Below, in pieces: positions 6,663-15,085 of a stretch of 36,985 bases of DNA. The number at the start of each line of letters is the position of its first letter. Position 1 is the first letter of the stretch. The notes below the pieces were generated by a model, which saw nothing but the letters and a program-made list of their open reading frames with translations, did no database searches and had not been told where the DNA came from. A program made the position numbers and the translations under genes. The DNA is from an uncultured Clostridia bacterium (lineage in GTDB: Bacteria; Bacillota; Clostridia; Christensenellales; Aristaeellaceae), in assembly GCA_945948915.1 (NCBI GenBank), contig CAMFCQ010000022.1:1-36985 (forward strand). Direction: 5' to 3'.

Positions 6663-8054
6663 ATGGAAAGAAAGAACGCCTGGGCTAAGTATGACGCAGC
6701 GGGCATGGAGAAGATTGAGGCATTTGCCAGAAACTACTGCGCGTTTCTTGACAACGGCAAGACGGAGCGCGAGTGCGTCGCGCAGGCCGTGAAGGCGGCG
6801 CAGGACGCGGGCTTTATCGACCTCATGCAGGCGGCAAAGGAAGGCCGGCAGCTGACTGCGGGCGACAAGGTGTACGTCAACTGGATGAACAAGTCGTTCA
6901 TGTGCTTCGTCGTGGGCCGTGAGCCGCTGGAAATGGGCATGAACATCCTGGGCGCGCACATCGATTCCCCGCGCCTGGACGTGAAGCAGAATCCGCTGTA
7001 TGAGGAGAGCGAGCTGGCGTACCTGGATACGCATTACTACGGCGGCATCAAGAAGTATCAGTGGGTCGCGCAGCCGCTGGCGCTGCACGGCGTGTTCTGC
7101 AAGAAGGACGGCAGCACCGTGACCGTCGCCATCGGCGAGGACGCGGCGGATCCGGTGTTCTACATCACCGATCTGCTGATCCACCTGGCGCAGGAGCAGA
7201 TGACCAAGACCGCCGCCAAGGTGATCGAGGGCGAGGAGCTCAACCTGCTCATCGGCGGCAAGCCGGTGCAGGACGAGGACAAGGCCAGCGTGACGGCGGG
7301 CGTGCTCGCGATCCTCAAGGAGAAGTATGGCGTGGAGGAGGAGGACTTCCTCAGCGCGGAGCTGGAGATCGTCCCGGCGGGCAAGGCGCGCGACGTGGGC
7401 TTTGACCGCAGCCTGATCGCCGCGTACGGCCATGACGACCGCGTGTGCGCGTATCCGTCCATGCAGGCTGTGCTCGACTTTGAGGGCGTGCCGGCGTACA
7501 CCGTATGCGCGGTGCTCACCGACAAGGAGGAGATCGGCTCCGTCGGCGCGACGGGCATGGACAGCCGGTTCTTTGAGAACGTCGTCGCGGAGTTTGCCGA
7601 TCTGGCCGGCGCGAAGGGCGATCTGGCGCTGCGCCGTGTGCTGAAAAACAGCCGCATGCTCTCCAGCGATGTCTCCGCGGGCTTCGACCCGAATTTTGCG
7701 GCGGCGTTTGAGAAGAAGAACGCCGCATTCCTGGGCCGCGGCGTGTGCTTCAACAAGTACACCGGCAGCCGCGGCAAGTCCGGCTCCAACGACGCGAACG
7801 CCGAGTACATCGCGCAGCTGCGCAGAATCCTCGACGACGCGGAGGTCGCCTTCCAGACCTGTGAGCTGGGCCGCGTGGATCTGGGCGGCGGCGGCACCAT
7901 CGCCTACATGTGCGCGAAGTACGGCATGAACGTGATCGACGCGGGCGTGGCCGTGCTCTCCATGCACGCGCCCTACGAGATCATCTCCAAGGTGGACCTG
8001 TACGAGGCCTACCTCGGCTACTGCGCGTTCCTCAGGGACGCCAGGCCGCTGTAA
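6663..8054 (+). CDS. M18 family aminopeptidase
   Basis: A 463-residue cytosolic metallo-aminopeptidase of the M18 (aspartyl aminopeptidase-like) family, which trims acidic or neutral N-terminal residues from peptides. Metal and catalytic sites are visible: H99 in GAHIDSPRLD, E289-E290 in TDKEEIGSVGATG, the YGHDDR segment (256-260) and the C-terminal LSMHAPYE histidine. The length matches the family. A GAAAGGGG site lies about 13 bases before the ATG, so initiation may be modest. It is monocistronic between its own promoter and a strong terminator. It could act on peptides brought in by the Opp system at the other end of the window, but no sequence link shows this. Confidence 0.94.
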   Translation: MERKNAWAKYDAAGMEKIEAFARNYCAFLDNGKTERECVAQAVKAAQDAGFIDLMQAAKEGRQLTAGDKVYVNWMNKSFMCFVVGREPLEMGMNILGAHIDSPRLDVKQNPLYEESELAYLDTHYYGGIKKYQWVAQPLALHGVFCKKDGSTVTVAIGEDAADPVFYITDLLIHLAQEQMTKTAAKVIEGEELNLLIGGKPVQDEDKASVTAGVLAILKEKYGVEEEDFLSAELEIVPAGKARDVGFDRSLIAAYGHDDRVCAYPSMQAVLDFEGVPAYTVCAVLTDKEEIGSVGATGMDSRFFENVVAEFADLAGAKGDLALRRVLKNSRMLSSDVSAGFDPNFAAAFEKKNAAFLGRGVCFNKYTGSRGKSGSNDANAEYIAQLRRILDDAEVAFQTCELGRVDLGGGGTIAYMCAKYGMNVIDAGVAVLSMHAPYEIISKVDLYEAYLGYCAFLRDARPL

Positions 8055-8076
8055 ATGTACTGAATTGCTGATCAGG

Positions 8077-8110
8077 GCCGTCCGGGCTTGCGCCCGGGCG
8101 GCTCCTTTTT
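8077..8110 (+). terminator. Terminator of the aminopeptidase gene
   Basis: GCCGTCCGGGC at 8077-8087 pairs with GCCCGGGCGGC at 8092-8102, followed by a T-run at 8106-8110. Confidence 0.85.
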
Positions 8111-8112
8111 GC

Positions 8113-8167
8113 ACGAAGCGGGATCAAGGAACGATTTCCCTTACGAGGTTTGGGCGGCAGTCCAACG
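8113..8167. repeat. Degraded copy of intergenic repeat family
   Basis: CACGAAGCGGGATCAAGG, then TTTCCCTTACGAGGTTTGGGCGGCAGTCCAA, matches in order the copies at 13771, 16274 and 19451. The paired arms are partly lost. Confidence 0.5.
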
Positions 8168-8240
8168 CGATGGCAAGGGAAAAGACTGCCGAAGCCGAAG
8201 ACCGCGCAAATGGGGACTAGTCAGGCGGCAGAAAATCGAC

Positions 8241-8246
8241 TATAAT
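8241..8246 (+). promoter_or_regulatory. -10 box before MBOAT gene
   Basis: A perfect TATAAT lies about 50 bases upstream of the MBOAT start. No good -35 is seen at 16-18 bases. Confidence 0.5.
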
Positions 8247-8298
8247 ATATTCTGTATATCTATGTAAAGAATCCTAACCATGTGCTGCGGGTGAACAT

Positions 8299-9732
8299 AT
8301 GCTGTTTAATTCATTTGAATTTCTGATCTTCTTCCCGATCGTCACGGTGGTCTACTTCCTGCTGCCGGGGAAGATCCAGTGGATCTGGCTGCTGGTGATG
8401 AGCTACTTCTTCTACATGAACTGGCACGCGGAGTATGCGCTGCTGATGGCGGCGTGCACGATCGTGACCTATGCGTGCGGGCGCATCATTACGGCGCTTC
8501 CGGAGAAGAAGCACAAGAAGATTGCGATGTGGGCTGGAATCGTCTTCAACATCGGCCTGCTGGGATACTTCAAGTATACGGGCTTTTTCCTGGATGTGAT
8601 TCAGCGCGCGTGCAATCTGCTTTCCATTCCCATGGCCACGCCCAAGGTGTCGATTCTGCTGCCGGTGGGCATCAGCTTCTACATCTTCCAGGCGCTCTCC
8701 TATGTGATCGACGTGTACAAGGGACGCGTGAAGGCTGAACGGAATTTGTTCAAATACGCACTGTTTGTATCGTTCTTTCCGCAGCTGGTCGCCGGCCCGA
8801 TCGAGCGCAGCAATCGCCTGATCAGGCAGGTGACGGCGGAGCACCGCTTTGACTGGGAGCGCACGCGGCAGGGTCTGCTCATTATGCTGCTGGGCTTCTT
8901 TGAGAAGGTCGTCATCGCAGACCGCGCGTGCATGTACGTCGATGCGATCTATGGCAGTTGGATCGACGCGTCCGGCGCGCAGATCGCGCTGGCGACGTTC
9001 GTGTTCGCCGTGCAGGATCTGTGCGATTTCGCGGGCTACAGCCACATCGCCATCGGCGCGGCGAAGGTGCTGGGCGTGGAGCTGATGACCAACTTCCGCC
9101 AGCCGTACTTCGCGCATTCCGTACAGAATTTCTGGGCGCGCTGGCACATCAGCCTGTCAACCTGGTTTCGCGATTACATCTATTTCCCGCTGGGCGCGGG
9201 ACGCGGCGGCAGGCTCAAGCAGGCCAGAAACCTGATGATCGTCTACACCGTATCGGGCTTGTGGCACGGTGCGGCGCTCAAGTATGTCGCCTGGGGCATG
9301 CTCAACGGCGCGCTGCAGGTCGTCGAGGGCCTGCTGCCCCAGCCGAAAAACAAGCCGCGGTTCCCGAAGCTTGACCTGCTGCTCCATATCCTGCTTACGG
9401 ATTTCCTGATCCTCATCACCATGCTCATCTTCCGCGCGGGCTCGCTGTCCTCGGCGCTGGGCATGCTGCTGCGGATTCCGACGGCGTGGAACGCGCCGGG
9501 CATCGCGAGCGGGTTTTCCTCCATGCAGGCGCTGTGCACGGGCGTGTGCTTCGTGATCCTGTTTGCCATTGAGCTGATTCACGAAAAGCGCAAGACGCTG
9601 ACCGAGCTCACGGACAGGCTGCCGTCGGCAGCGCGCGGCACGCTATATTTGCTGGCTGTGCTGGCGATCATCGTGTTCGGCGTGTGGGGCCCGGGCTATG
9701 CGGCGCAGGCGTTTATCTATTTCCAATTCTGA
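8299..9732 (+). CDS. MBOAT family O-acyltransferase (AlgI/DltB-like)
   Basis: A 477-residue polytopic membrane enzyme that moves acyl groups, usually acetyl, from the cytoplasm to an exported polysaccharide or other envelope acceptor. Family marks are the N-terminal MLFNSFEFLIFFPIV, LPVGISFYIFQALSYVIDVY (121-140), FPQLVAGPIER (160-170), NFWARWHISLSTWFRDYI (277-294) and SGLWHGAALKY with the catalytic histidine H323. It has about ten membrane helices. The following gene encodes the extracytoplasmic SGNH partner that normally works with AlgI-type enzymes. The acceptor is unknown, as no polysaccharide genes are adjacent. Confidence 0.94.
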   Translation: MLFNSFEFLIFFPIVTVVYFLLPGKIQWIWLLVMSYFFYMNWHAEYALLMAACTIVTYACGRIITALPEKKHKKIAMWAGIVFNIGLLGYFKYTGFFLDVIQRACNLLSIPMATPKVSILLPVGISFYIFQALSYVIDVYKGRVKAERNLFKYALFVSFFPQLVAGPIERSNRLIRQVTAEHRFDWERTRQGLLIMLLGFFEKVVIADRACMYVDAIYGSWIDASGAQIALATFVFAVQDLCDFAGYSHIAIGAAKVLGVELMTNFRQPYFAHSVQNFWARWHISLSTWFRDYIYFPLGAGRGGRLKQARNLMIVYTVSGLWHGAALKYVAWGMLNGALQVVEGLLPQPKNKPRFPKLDLLLHILLTDFLILITMLIFRAGSLSSALGMLLRIPTAWNAPGIASGFSSMQALCTGVCFVILFAIELIHEKRKTLTELTDRLPSAARGTLYLLAVLAIIVFGVWGPGYAAQAFIYFQF

Positions 9733-9753
9733 CCGGCATGAAGGGCATTCGAT

Positions 9754-10746
9754 ATGAAGAAAAAAATCACGATGACCGCGCTCTGGCTGGCTGCGCTGGT
9801 ATGCTGCCTGCTGCTGCTGGATCGGGGCATGCGCCGCGATGACAGCGAGCGCAAGTACGGCGCGTTCTTTGCCGAGAAGCAGGGTTTTGATGTGCTGTTC
9901 CTGGGCACGAGCCGCGTGCTGGACGGCATTTCGCCGATGGAGCTGTGGCGGGACTGCGGATTCACCAGCTACAACATGGGCAACAACTCCGAGCCGCTGG
10001 GCGTGACGCGCTGGGTGCTGGAGACGGCCATGGCGTATCACACGCCCAGGGTCGCGGTGATTGACGTGTTCTATGTGGGACATGCGGTGGACGAGGCGTG
10101 GACATATTCCTTCAGGCATCTGTTCTACGACGCGCTGCCGCTGTCGCGGGCAAAGATCAAAGCGGTCTGCGCCACGCAGCCGGAGGGCGAAAGGATCGAG
10201 TTCCTGATGCCGTTCTCGCTGTATCACGGACGCTGGGAGGAAATCCTGTCGGGCCAGGTGGAGCGGCTGGTGGATTGTGAGCCGTACATGATGGGCGGCG
10301 AGATGCGCTTTGACCGGACGGCCCGCGACGATTACGCCTTCACGGACGATATGACGGAGGGCGAGCTGCCGGGCCATCAGGCGCTGCGCGAGATCGCGGC
10401 GCTGTGCCGCGAGCATGGCGTGGAGCCGGTGTTCGTGGCTCTGCCGGGCCATGCGTCCGAGCAGGAGCAGATGAACATGAACAGCGTGCAGCGCGTGGCG
10501 GACGAGCTGGGTGTGCCGTTTGTGAACATGCTGCGCATGGGCATTGTGGATAATCAGACCGACTGCTACGACGAGATGGGCCACCTCAACCCCGACGGCG
10601 CGAGCAAGGCGACCGCCTTCCTGGGCGCCTGGCTGAAGCAGCAGTATGGTCTGCCCGACCGGCGCGGGGAAAGCGCCTATGCCAACTGGGACGCAAACCT
10701 TGCGAAGTATGAGGCGTACCGCGTGGAAAACTGGACGGGGATGTAA
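9754..10746 (+). CDS. SGNH/AlgX-DltD-like protein, partner of MBOAT
   Basis: A 330-residue protein with one N-terminal membrane anchor (residues about 7-22) and an extracytoplasmic SGNH-hydrolase fold. The likely nucleophile is S53 in FLGTSRVLDGISP, and D273 with H277 lie in DEMGHLNPDGA, completing the triad. Proteins of this type (DltD, AlgX, AlgJ) complete acyl transfer after an MBOAT enzyme. The gene starts 21 bases after the MBOAT stop, with AAGGG eight bases before its ATG. No terminator is evident before the acpP promoter. Confidence 0.85.
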   Translation: MKKKITMTALWLAALVCCLLLLDRGMRRDDSERKYGAFFAEKQGFDVLFLGTSRVLDGISPMELWRDCGFTSYNMGNNSEPLGVTRWVLETAMAYHTPRVAVIDVFYVGHAVDEAWTYSFRHLFYDALPLSRAKIKAVCATQPEGERIEFLMPFSLYHGRWEEILSGQVERLVDCEPYMMGGEMRFDRTARDDYAFTDDMTEGELPGHQALREIAALCREHGVEPVFVALPGHASEQEQMNMNSVQRVADELGVPFVNMLRMGIVDNQTDCYDEMGHLNPDGASKATAFLGAWLKQQYGLPDRRGESAYANWDANLAKYEAYRVENWTGM

Positions 10747-10753
10747 GTCCCTC

Positions 10754-10781
10754 TTGACAAATGGAATCGCTCTGATACAAT
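10754..10781 (+). promoter_or_regulatory. Promoter of the fatty-acid operon
   Basis: TTGACA at 10754-10759 and TACAAT at 10776-10781 with a 16-base spacer. Confidence 0.75.
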
Positions 10782-10784
10782 GAA

Positions 10785-10804
10785 GATGCGCGGGTATGCG
10801 CATC
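10785..10804. promoter_or_regulatory. Inverted repeat at the acpP transcription start
   Basis: GATGCGC and GCGCATC form a perfect 7-base inverted repeat around six bases. It lies directly after the -10, so it could be an operator or a 5' mRNA hairpin. It does not match the FapR or FabT sites I know. Confidence 0.4.
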
Positions 10805-10832
10805 AACGATACGATTAAAGGAGATTTGTCCT

Positions 10833-11063
10833 ATGACGTTTGAAAGCCTGAAGGAGGTTATCGTCGCGACCGTCAGCTGCGGCGAGGAGAAGGTGGCGCC
10901 GGACGCACGCCTGGTGCCGGATGTGTGCAAGGACAGCCTGGACACTGTCGAGCTGGCGATGGCGCTGGAGGACAAGACCGGCGTGAACGTGCCGGACGAC
11001 CTGATGGCGACCTTCCGCACCGTGAACGATCTGCACGCGTACCTCAATGAACAGGGCGCCTGA
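10833..11063 (+). CDS. acpP: Acyl carrier protein
   Basis: A 76-residue acidic protein that carries growing acyl chains on phosphopantetheine. The attachment serine is S35 in the DSLDTVEL motif, and the surrounding helical pattern (AMALEDKTGVNVPDD) is typical. It has a strong AAAGGAGA site and leads the operon. A phosphopantetheine attachment motif also occurs in other carrier proteins, but the fabH, fabD, accA and accD neighbours make the fatty-acid role very likely. Confidence 0.95.
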   Translation: MTFESLKEVIVATVSCGEEKVAPDARLVPDVCKDSLDTVELAMALEDKTGVNVPDDLMATFRTVNDLHAYLNEQGA

Positions 11064-11064
11064 G

Positions 11065-11844
11065 ATGACCGTGACCTGCCCGGCCTGCGGACGTGAAACG
11101 GCGCAGGCTGTTTGGCATGCCCATCTGTGTGTCTGTCCGGCCTGCGGCTCGCATCAGCCGATTGCCGCAAGGGCGCGGCTGACGGCGCTTTGCGATGAAG
11201 GCACGCTTGCGGAGATGAACGCGGACCTGGTCGGCGGCGACCCGCTGGACTTCCCCGGCTATGCAAAAAAGCTGGCGGCGCAGCGCGAGAAGACCGGCAT
11301 GCAGGAGGCCGTGATGACGGCGACGGGCCGCATTGACGGGCATCCGGCCGTGCTGGCGGTGCTGGACGCGCAGTTCTTCATGGGCAGCATGGGCACCGGC
11401 GCGGGCGAAAAGATCACGCGGGCCATCGAGTATGCGCGCGATGCGCAGCTTCCGCTCATCATGTTTTCCGCCAGCGGCGGTGCGCGCATGCAGGAGGGCT
11501 TCTTTTCGCTGATGCAGATGGCCAAGACCAGCGCTGCGGTCGCGGATTTTTCGGACAAGGGCGGCCTGTACATCAGCGTGCTCACCCACCCGACGACCGG
11601 CGGCGTGACGGCGAGCTTTGCCTCCCTGGGCGATATCATGCTTGCCGAGCCGAACGCGCTCATCGGCTTTGCCGGCCCGCGCGTGATCGAGCAGACGATC
11701 GGCCAGCGGCTGCCGGAAGGCTTCCAGCGCAGCGAATTTCAGCAGGAGCACGGCTTCATCGACCAGATTGTGCCGCGTGCGCAGATGCGCACGGTACTTT
11801 CCCGGCTGCTCAGGCTCCATGAAGGCGGGGTGAAGCGCACATGA
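11065..11844 (+). CDS. accD: Acetyl-CoA carboxylase, carboxyltransferase beta subunit
   Basis: AccD joins AccA to transfer carboxyl from biotin to acetyl-CoA, giving malonyl-CoA. The N-terminal zinc ribbon is complete: C5, C8, C24 and C27 (CPAC...CPAC, 15 residues between pairs). The carboxyltransferase core has FSASGGARMQEG, THPTTGGVTASFA and the GFAGPRVIEQT block. At 259 residues it is slightly short, because the usual stretch before the zinc ribbon is minimal. The ATG at 11065 directly follows the acpP stop; an ATG at 11047 is in frame but would overlap acpP by 17 bases. It overlaps accA by four bases. Confidence 0.95.
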   Translation: MTVTCPACGRETAQAVWHAHLCVCPACGSHQPIAARARLTALCDEGTLAEMNADLVGGDPLDFPGYAKKLAAQREKTGMQEAVMTATGRIDGHPAVLAVLDAQFFMGSMGTGAGEKITRAIEYARDAQLPLIMFSASGGARMQEGFFSLMQMAKTSAAVADFSDKGGLYISVLTHPTTGGVTASFASLGDIMLAEPNALIGFAGPRVIEQTIGQRLPEGFQRSEFQQEHGFIDQIVPRAQMRTVLSRLLRLHEGGVKRT

Positions 11845-12749
11845 TCAAGGCGATGATCCGCGAGCTGGAGGAGATCGAGAGCGCGCAGCGCACGGCGCAG
11901 GGCGCGGAATTCGCGCAGCTTGCGGCGCGGCGCGACGCGCTGCTTCACCAGCTGTCCGACTTGACCCCGGAGCAGAAGGTGCTCATGGCGCGCTATCCCA
12001 GGCGCCCGAAGATCAGCCAGTATGTCGATGCGCTGTTCACCGATTTCTTTGAGCAGCGCGGTGACAGGCAGTGCCGCGAGGACAGGAGCATCCTGGGCGG
12101 CATCGCGCTCTTCCACGGCCGCCCGGTGACGGTGCTGGGCCACCGTAAGGGCGGCAACATTGAGGAAAACCTGGCCTGCAACTTCGGCATGCCGGGCCCC
12201 GAAGGGTATCGAAAGGCGCTGCGCCTGATGAAACAGGCCGAAAAGTTCGGCCGTCCGGTGATCTCGTTCATCGATACGCCGGGCGCATACCCGGGCATGG
12301 AGGCCGAGGAGCGCGGCCAGGGCGAGGCCATCGCCAGAAATCTGGCGGAGATGAGCAGGCTGCGCGTGCCGGTGATCTCCATCGTGACGGGCGAGGGCAG
12401 CAGCGGCGGCGCGCTGGCACTGGGCCTGGCTGACCGTATCCTGATGCTGGAAAACGCGTATTACTCCGTCGTCACGCCGGAGGGCTGCGCGAGCATCCTG
12501 TGGAAGGATCCCAAGAAGCGCGACGAAGCCTGCATGGCGCTGAAGCTGACCGCGCAGGATCTGTTGGGCTTCGGCGTGATCGACGGCATCGTTCCGGAGG
12601 CTGTCGGCGGCGCGCAGCGGGATACGCAGGCGCTGTTTGCCCGGCTTGATCGGGAGATTGCACAGGCGCTTGATGCGCTCGAAGGAAAGGATGCGGACAC
12701 GCTCGTGCGTGAACGCTATGCAAAGTACAGAAGGATCGGGCTGGCATAA
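11841..12749 (+). CDS. accA: Acetyl-CoA carboxylase, carboxyltransferase alpha subunit
   Basis: A 302-residue partner of AccD. Family marks include the helical N-terminus, YPRRPKISQYVDALF, the GHRKGGNIEENLACNFGMPGP segment, FIDTPGAYPGMEAEERGQGEAIA and GEGSSGGALALGLADRI. The four-base ATGA overlap with accD supports translational coupling in the 1:1 complex. The biotin carrier (accB) and biotin carboxylase (accC) genes are not in the window. Confidence 0.96.
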   Translation: MIKAMIRELEEIESAQRTAQGAEFAQLAARRDALLHQLSDLTPEQKVLMARYPRRPKISQYVDALFTDFFEQRGDRQCREDRSILGGIALFHGRPVTVLGHRKGGNIEENLACNFGMPGPEGYRKALRLMKQAEKFGRPVISFIDTPGAYPGMEAEERGQGEAIARNLAEMSRLRVPVISIVTGEGSSGGALALGLADRILMLENAYYSVVTPEGCASILWKDPKKRDEACMALKLTAQDLLGFGVIDGIVPEAVGGAQRDTQALFARLDREIAQALDALEGKDADTLVRERYAKYRRIGLA

Positions 12750-12805
12750 GGCAGCCTGAACCTTCATGCAATTAGTTAAAAGATTGAACCAAAAGAGAGG
12801 ATCAT

Positions 12806-13741
12806 ATGAACGGACTGAAACTGCTGGGCACGGGCTATGCGCTGCCTGCGCGCGCGCTTGACAACGACGCAATGACGGCCTATGTGGAGACGAGCGACGA
12901 GTGGATCACGACCCGCACGGGCATCCGCCAGCGCTATTTCTGCGGCGAGGGCGAAAGCTGCACCACGCTGGCGATTGAGGCGGCGAAGAAGGCGCTGGCG
13001 GACAGCGGCCTGGATAAATCGGAGATCGGCTGCGTGATCGTAGCGACCTCCTCCGGCGAATACGTGATGCCCAGCACCGCCTGCCTGGTGCACAAAGCGC
13101 TGGAGCTGAATGAGAGCATCCCGGTGTTTGACCTGGGCGCGGCGTGCGCGGGCTTTCTATACGCGGTGGATGCGGCGCGCGCCATGCTGATGGCGCATGG
13201 CGGCAAGGCCGCACTGGTGATCGGCGCGGAGCAGATGAGCCAGGTGCTGGACATGGCGGACCGCAACACCTGCGTGCTCTTTGGCGATGCGGCGGGCGCG
13301 GCGGTGTTTGCGCTTAACGAGGACGCGGAGTACGCTTACGTCTGCGGCACGCGCGGCGACATGGCGATTCAGGTGGGCGGCCCGCACCGCACGCTGCCGA
13401 TGACCATGGAGGGACAGAACGTGTTCCGCTTCGCCGTCTCCACGATTCCGGCGACGGTGGATGAACTGCTCCGCAAGACCGGCAGGACGCTCGATGAGAT
13501 TGACTGGGTGATCTGCCATCAGGCGAATCAGCGCATCATTGACGCGAGTGTGCGCAGGCTGGGCGTGCCGGCGGAGAAGTTCTACAAGAATCTCGACCGC
13601 TACGCCAACACCAGCGCGGCCAGCATTCCGCTGGCGCTGGCGGAGATGAAGGAGAGCGGCAAGCTGACGAGCGGCCAGCGCGTGATTCTGGTGGGCTTCG
13701 GCGGCGGCCTGACCTGGGCGGGCGTGATGCTCAAGGTCTGA
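12806..13741 (+). CDS. fabH: Beta-ketoacyl-ACP synthase III
   Basis: FabH starts fatty-acid chains by condensing acetyl-CoA (or branched acyl-CoA) with malonyl-ACP. The 311-residue protein has the full triad: C114 in DLGAACAGF, H238 in ICHQANQRI and N268 in RYANTSAASIP. TSDEWITTRTGIRQR at 29-43 and the C-terminal GFGGGLTWAG are also typical. An AGAGGAT site lies just upstream of the ATG. The 56-base gap from accA has no clear promoter, so it is probably part of the same transcript. Confidence 0.96.
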   Translation: MNGLKLLGTGYALPARALDNDAMTAYVETSDEWITTRTGIRQRYFCGEGESCTTLAIEAAKKALADSGLDKSEIGCVIVATSSGEYVMPSTACLVHKALELNESIPVFDLGAACAGFLYAVDAARAMLMAHGGKAALVIGAEQMSQVLDMADRNTCVLFGDAAGAAVFALNEDAEYAYVCGTRGDMAIQVGGPHRTLPMTMEGQNVFRFAVSTIPATVDELLRKTGRTLDEIDWVICHQANQRIIDASVRRLGVPAEKFYKNLDRYANTSAASIPLALAEMKESGKLTSGQRVILVGFGGGLTWAGVMLKV

Positions 13742-13770
13742 TCGTGTTTTTGACGAAGATGCTTTTAGCC

Positions 13771-13857
13771 GCGCGAAGCGAAGAAGGGGTCTGGGGATGA
13801 AATCCCCAGGCGGGGTTTGGGACCGGAGCCTGCCGCCGCCAGTGGCGGAAACAGGCA
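13771..13857. repeat. Intergenic repeat family copy in fabH-fabD gap
   Basis: It begins GCGAAGCGAAGAAGGGG. Then CTGGGG at 13791 pairs with CCCCAG at 13804-13809 around ATGAAAT, followed by GCGGGGTTTGGGA and a second inverted repeat with GCCTGCCGCC. It occupies much of the 211-base gap between two genes of one operon. Confidence 0.7.
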
Positions 13858-13952
13858 GGCGGAGTGTCGGAAACGGCAAGGAGCGCTTGCGCGACTATGC
13901 CGGCTTCCCGGATCGGCGGCCCAATGTCTCTTATAAAGGAGTTCACCAAAGC

Positions 13953-14882
13953 ATGAAACTTGCATTTTTGTTTGCGGGCCAGGGCAGCCAGAAGGCCGGC
14001 ATGGGCCGCGATCTGTATGAAAGCTATCCGGCGTTCCGCGCGGCGTTTGACGCGGCAGCGCTTGACTTTGACCTCCGAAGGGTCTGCTTTGAGGATCCGG
14101 ACGGCGTCATCAACCAGACTCAGTACACGCAGCCGTGCATGGTCGCGTTTGCGGCGGGCGTGAACGCCGTGCTGAAGGAAAACGGGATCGTCCCCGCTTA
14201 TGCTGCGGGCTTGAGCCTGGGTGAGTACAGCGCGCTGCACTGCGCGGGCGTATTCACGGCAAGGCAGGCCATTGAGCTGGTCGCGTTCCGCGGCACAGCG
14301 ATGGCCAAGGCAGCGGAAGGCGTCGAGAGCGCGATGACCGCCGTGCTGAATCTTGACCGCGAGGCCCTGCAGCGCTGCTGCGAGGAGGCTTCCTCCGCGG
14401 GCGTGGTGAAGATCTGCAACTACAACTGCCCCGGACAGCTCGTCATCGGCGGCGAGAAGGCGGCGGTGGCGAGGGCCGGCGAGCTGGCCAAGGCGGCGGG
14501 CGCGAGAAGGCTGCTGCCGCTGCGCGTGAGCGGTCCGTTCCACACGCCGCTGATGCAGTCTGCCAGCGAGGCGCTGAAGGCACGCTTTGAGACGGAGACC
14601 TTTGGGCCGATGAACCTCCCGGTGCTCTTCAACTGCCTGGGTGACGTGAAGGGCGAGGACGACGAGATCCCCGCGCTGCTCTGCCGCCAGGTGAAGGAGA
14701 GCGTGTACATGGAGGACACCATCCGCGCGCTGGCTGCGCTGGGCGTGGACACGGTGGTGGAGATCGGCCCGGGCAGGGCGCTCTCCGGCTTTGTGGCCAA
14801 GACCGTGGGCAGCGCCATCACCTGCTATGCCGTGGAGGACGCAGCAAGCCTGAACGCCGCGCTGGACGCGCTGAAGGCGTAA
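13953..14882 (+). CDS. fabD: Malonyl-CoA:ACP transacylase
   Basis: FabD loads malonyl groups onto ACP. The 309-residue protein starts MKLAFLFAGQGSQKAGMG. It has the nucleophile S88 in GLSLGEYSALHCAG, R113 in the AFRGTAM stretch, and H197 in SGPFHTPLMQ. In the nucleophile motif, leucine replaces the histidine of the textbook GHSLGE, as in many Clostridia. The start at 13953 has AAAGGA 12 bases upstream; 52 in-frame codons before it come from the repeat and are not part of the protein. A terminator follows, so fabF, fabG, fabZ and an enoyl reductase are encoded elsewhere. Confidence 0.96.
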   Translation: MKLAFLFAGQGSQKAGMGRDLYESYPAFRAAFDAAALDFDLRRVCFEDPDGVINQTQYTQPCMVAFAAGVNAVLKENGIVPAYAAGLSLGEYSALHCAGVFTARQAIELVAFRGTAMAKAAEGVESAMTAVLNLDREALQRCCEEASSAGVVKICNYNCPGQLVIGGEKAAVARAGELAKAAGARRLLPLRVSGPFHTPLMQSASEALKARFETETFGPMNLPVLFNCLGDVKGEDDEIPALLCRQVKESVYMEDTIRALAALGVDTVVEIGPGRALSGFVAKTVGSAITCYAVEDAASLNAALDALKA

Positions 14883-14899
14883 GCAAACCATGCATCAGG

Positions 14900-14934
14900 A
14901 AGCAAATCCGGTTTCATGCCGGGTTTGCTTTTTT
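14900..14934 (+). terminator. Terminator of the fatty-acid operon
   Basis: AAGCAAATCCGG pairs with CCGGGTTTGCTT (one mismatch), followed by a T-run. Confidence 0.85.
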
Positions 14935-14978
14935 GCGCTGAAGCTGCTGGCCTCTGCGGTTTATTTCACAAAGATGTG

Positions 14979-15007
14979 TTGACAGCGATCCATCAGAATA
15001 TTATAAT
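14979..15007 (+). promoter_or_regulatory. Consensus promoter of Fbp/Afu-type importer
   Basis: A perfect TTGACA (14979-14984), 17-base spacer and perfect TATAAT (15002-15007). Such a promoter would be strong unless repressed. Confidence 0.85.
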
Positions 15008-15035
15008 ATTAGGAAGAAATAGGCAAATCAGCCTG

Positions 15036-15058
15036 CACAAACCGTGCGTTGGTTTGTG
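15036..15058 (+). promoter_or_regulatory. Leader hairpin before binding-protein gene
   Basis: CACAAACC and GGTTTGTG form a perfect 8-base stem with a seven-base loop, about 28 bases before the start codon and 29 bases after the -10. It could be an operator, an mRNA stabiliser or part of a small regulator site. Confidence 0.5.
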
Positions 15059-15085
15059 TAAATTATCAGAAAAGGAGACTTGACT

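Noticed and set aside
5790-8114. Very long open frame on the minus strand
   Set aside because: It is antisense to the MmcQ, DUF5131 and M18 genes and composed of low-complexity His/Arg/Ala-rich sequence caused by high GC.
13797-13952. 52-codon extension before fabD
   Set aside because: It translates the intergenic repeat; fabD begins at 13953 with a ribosome site.
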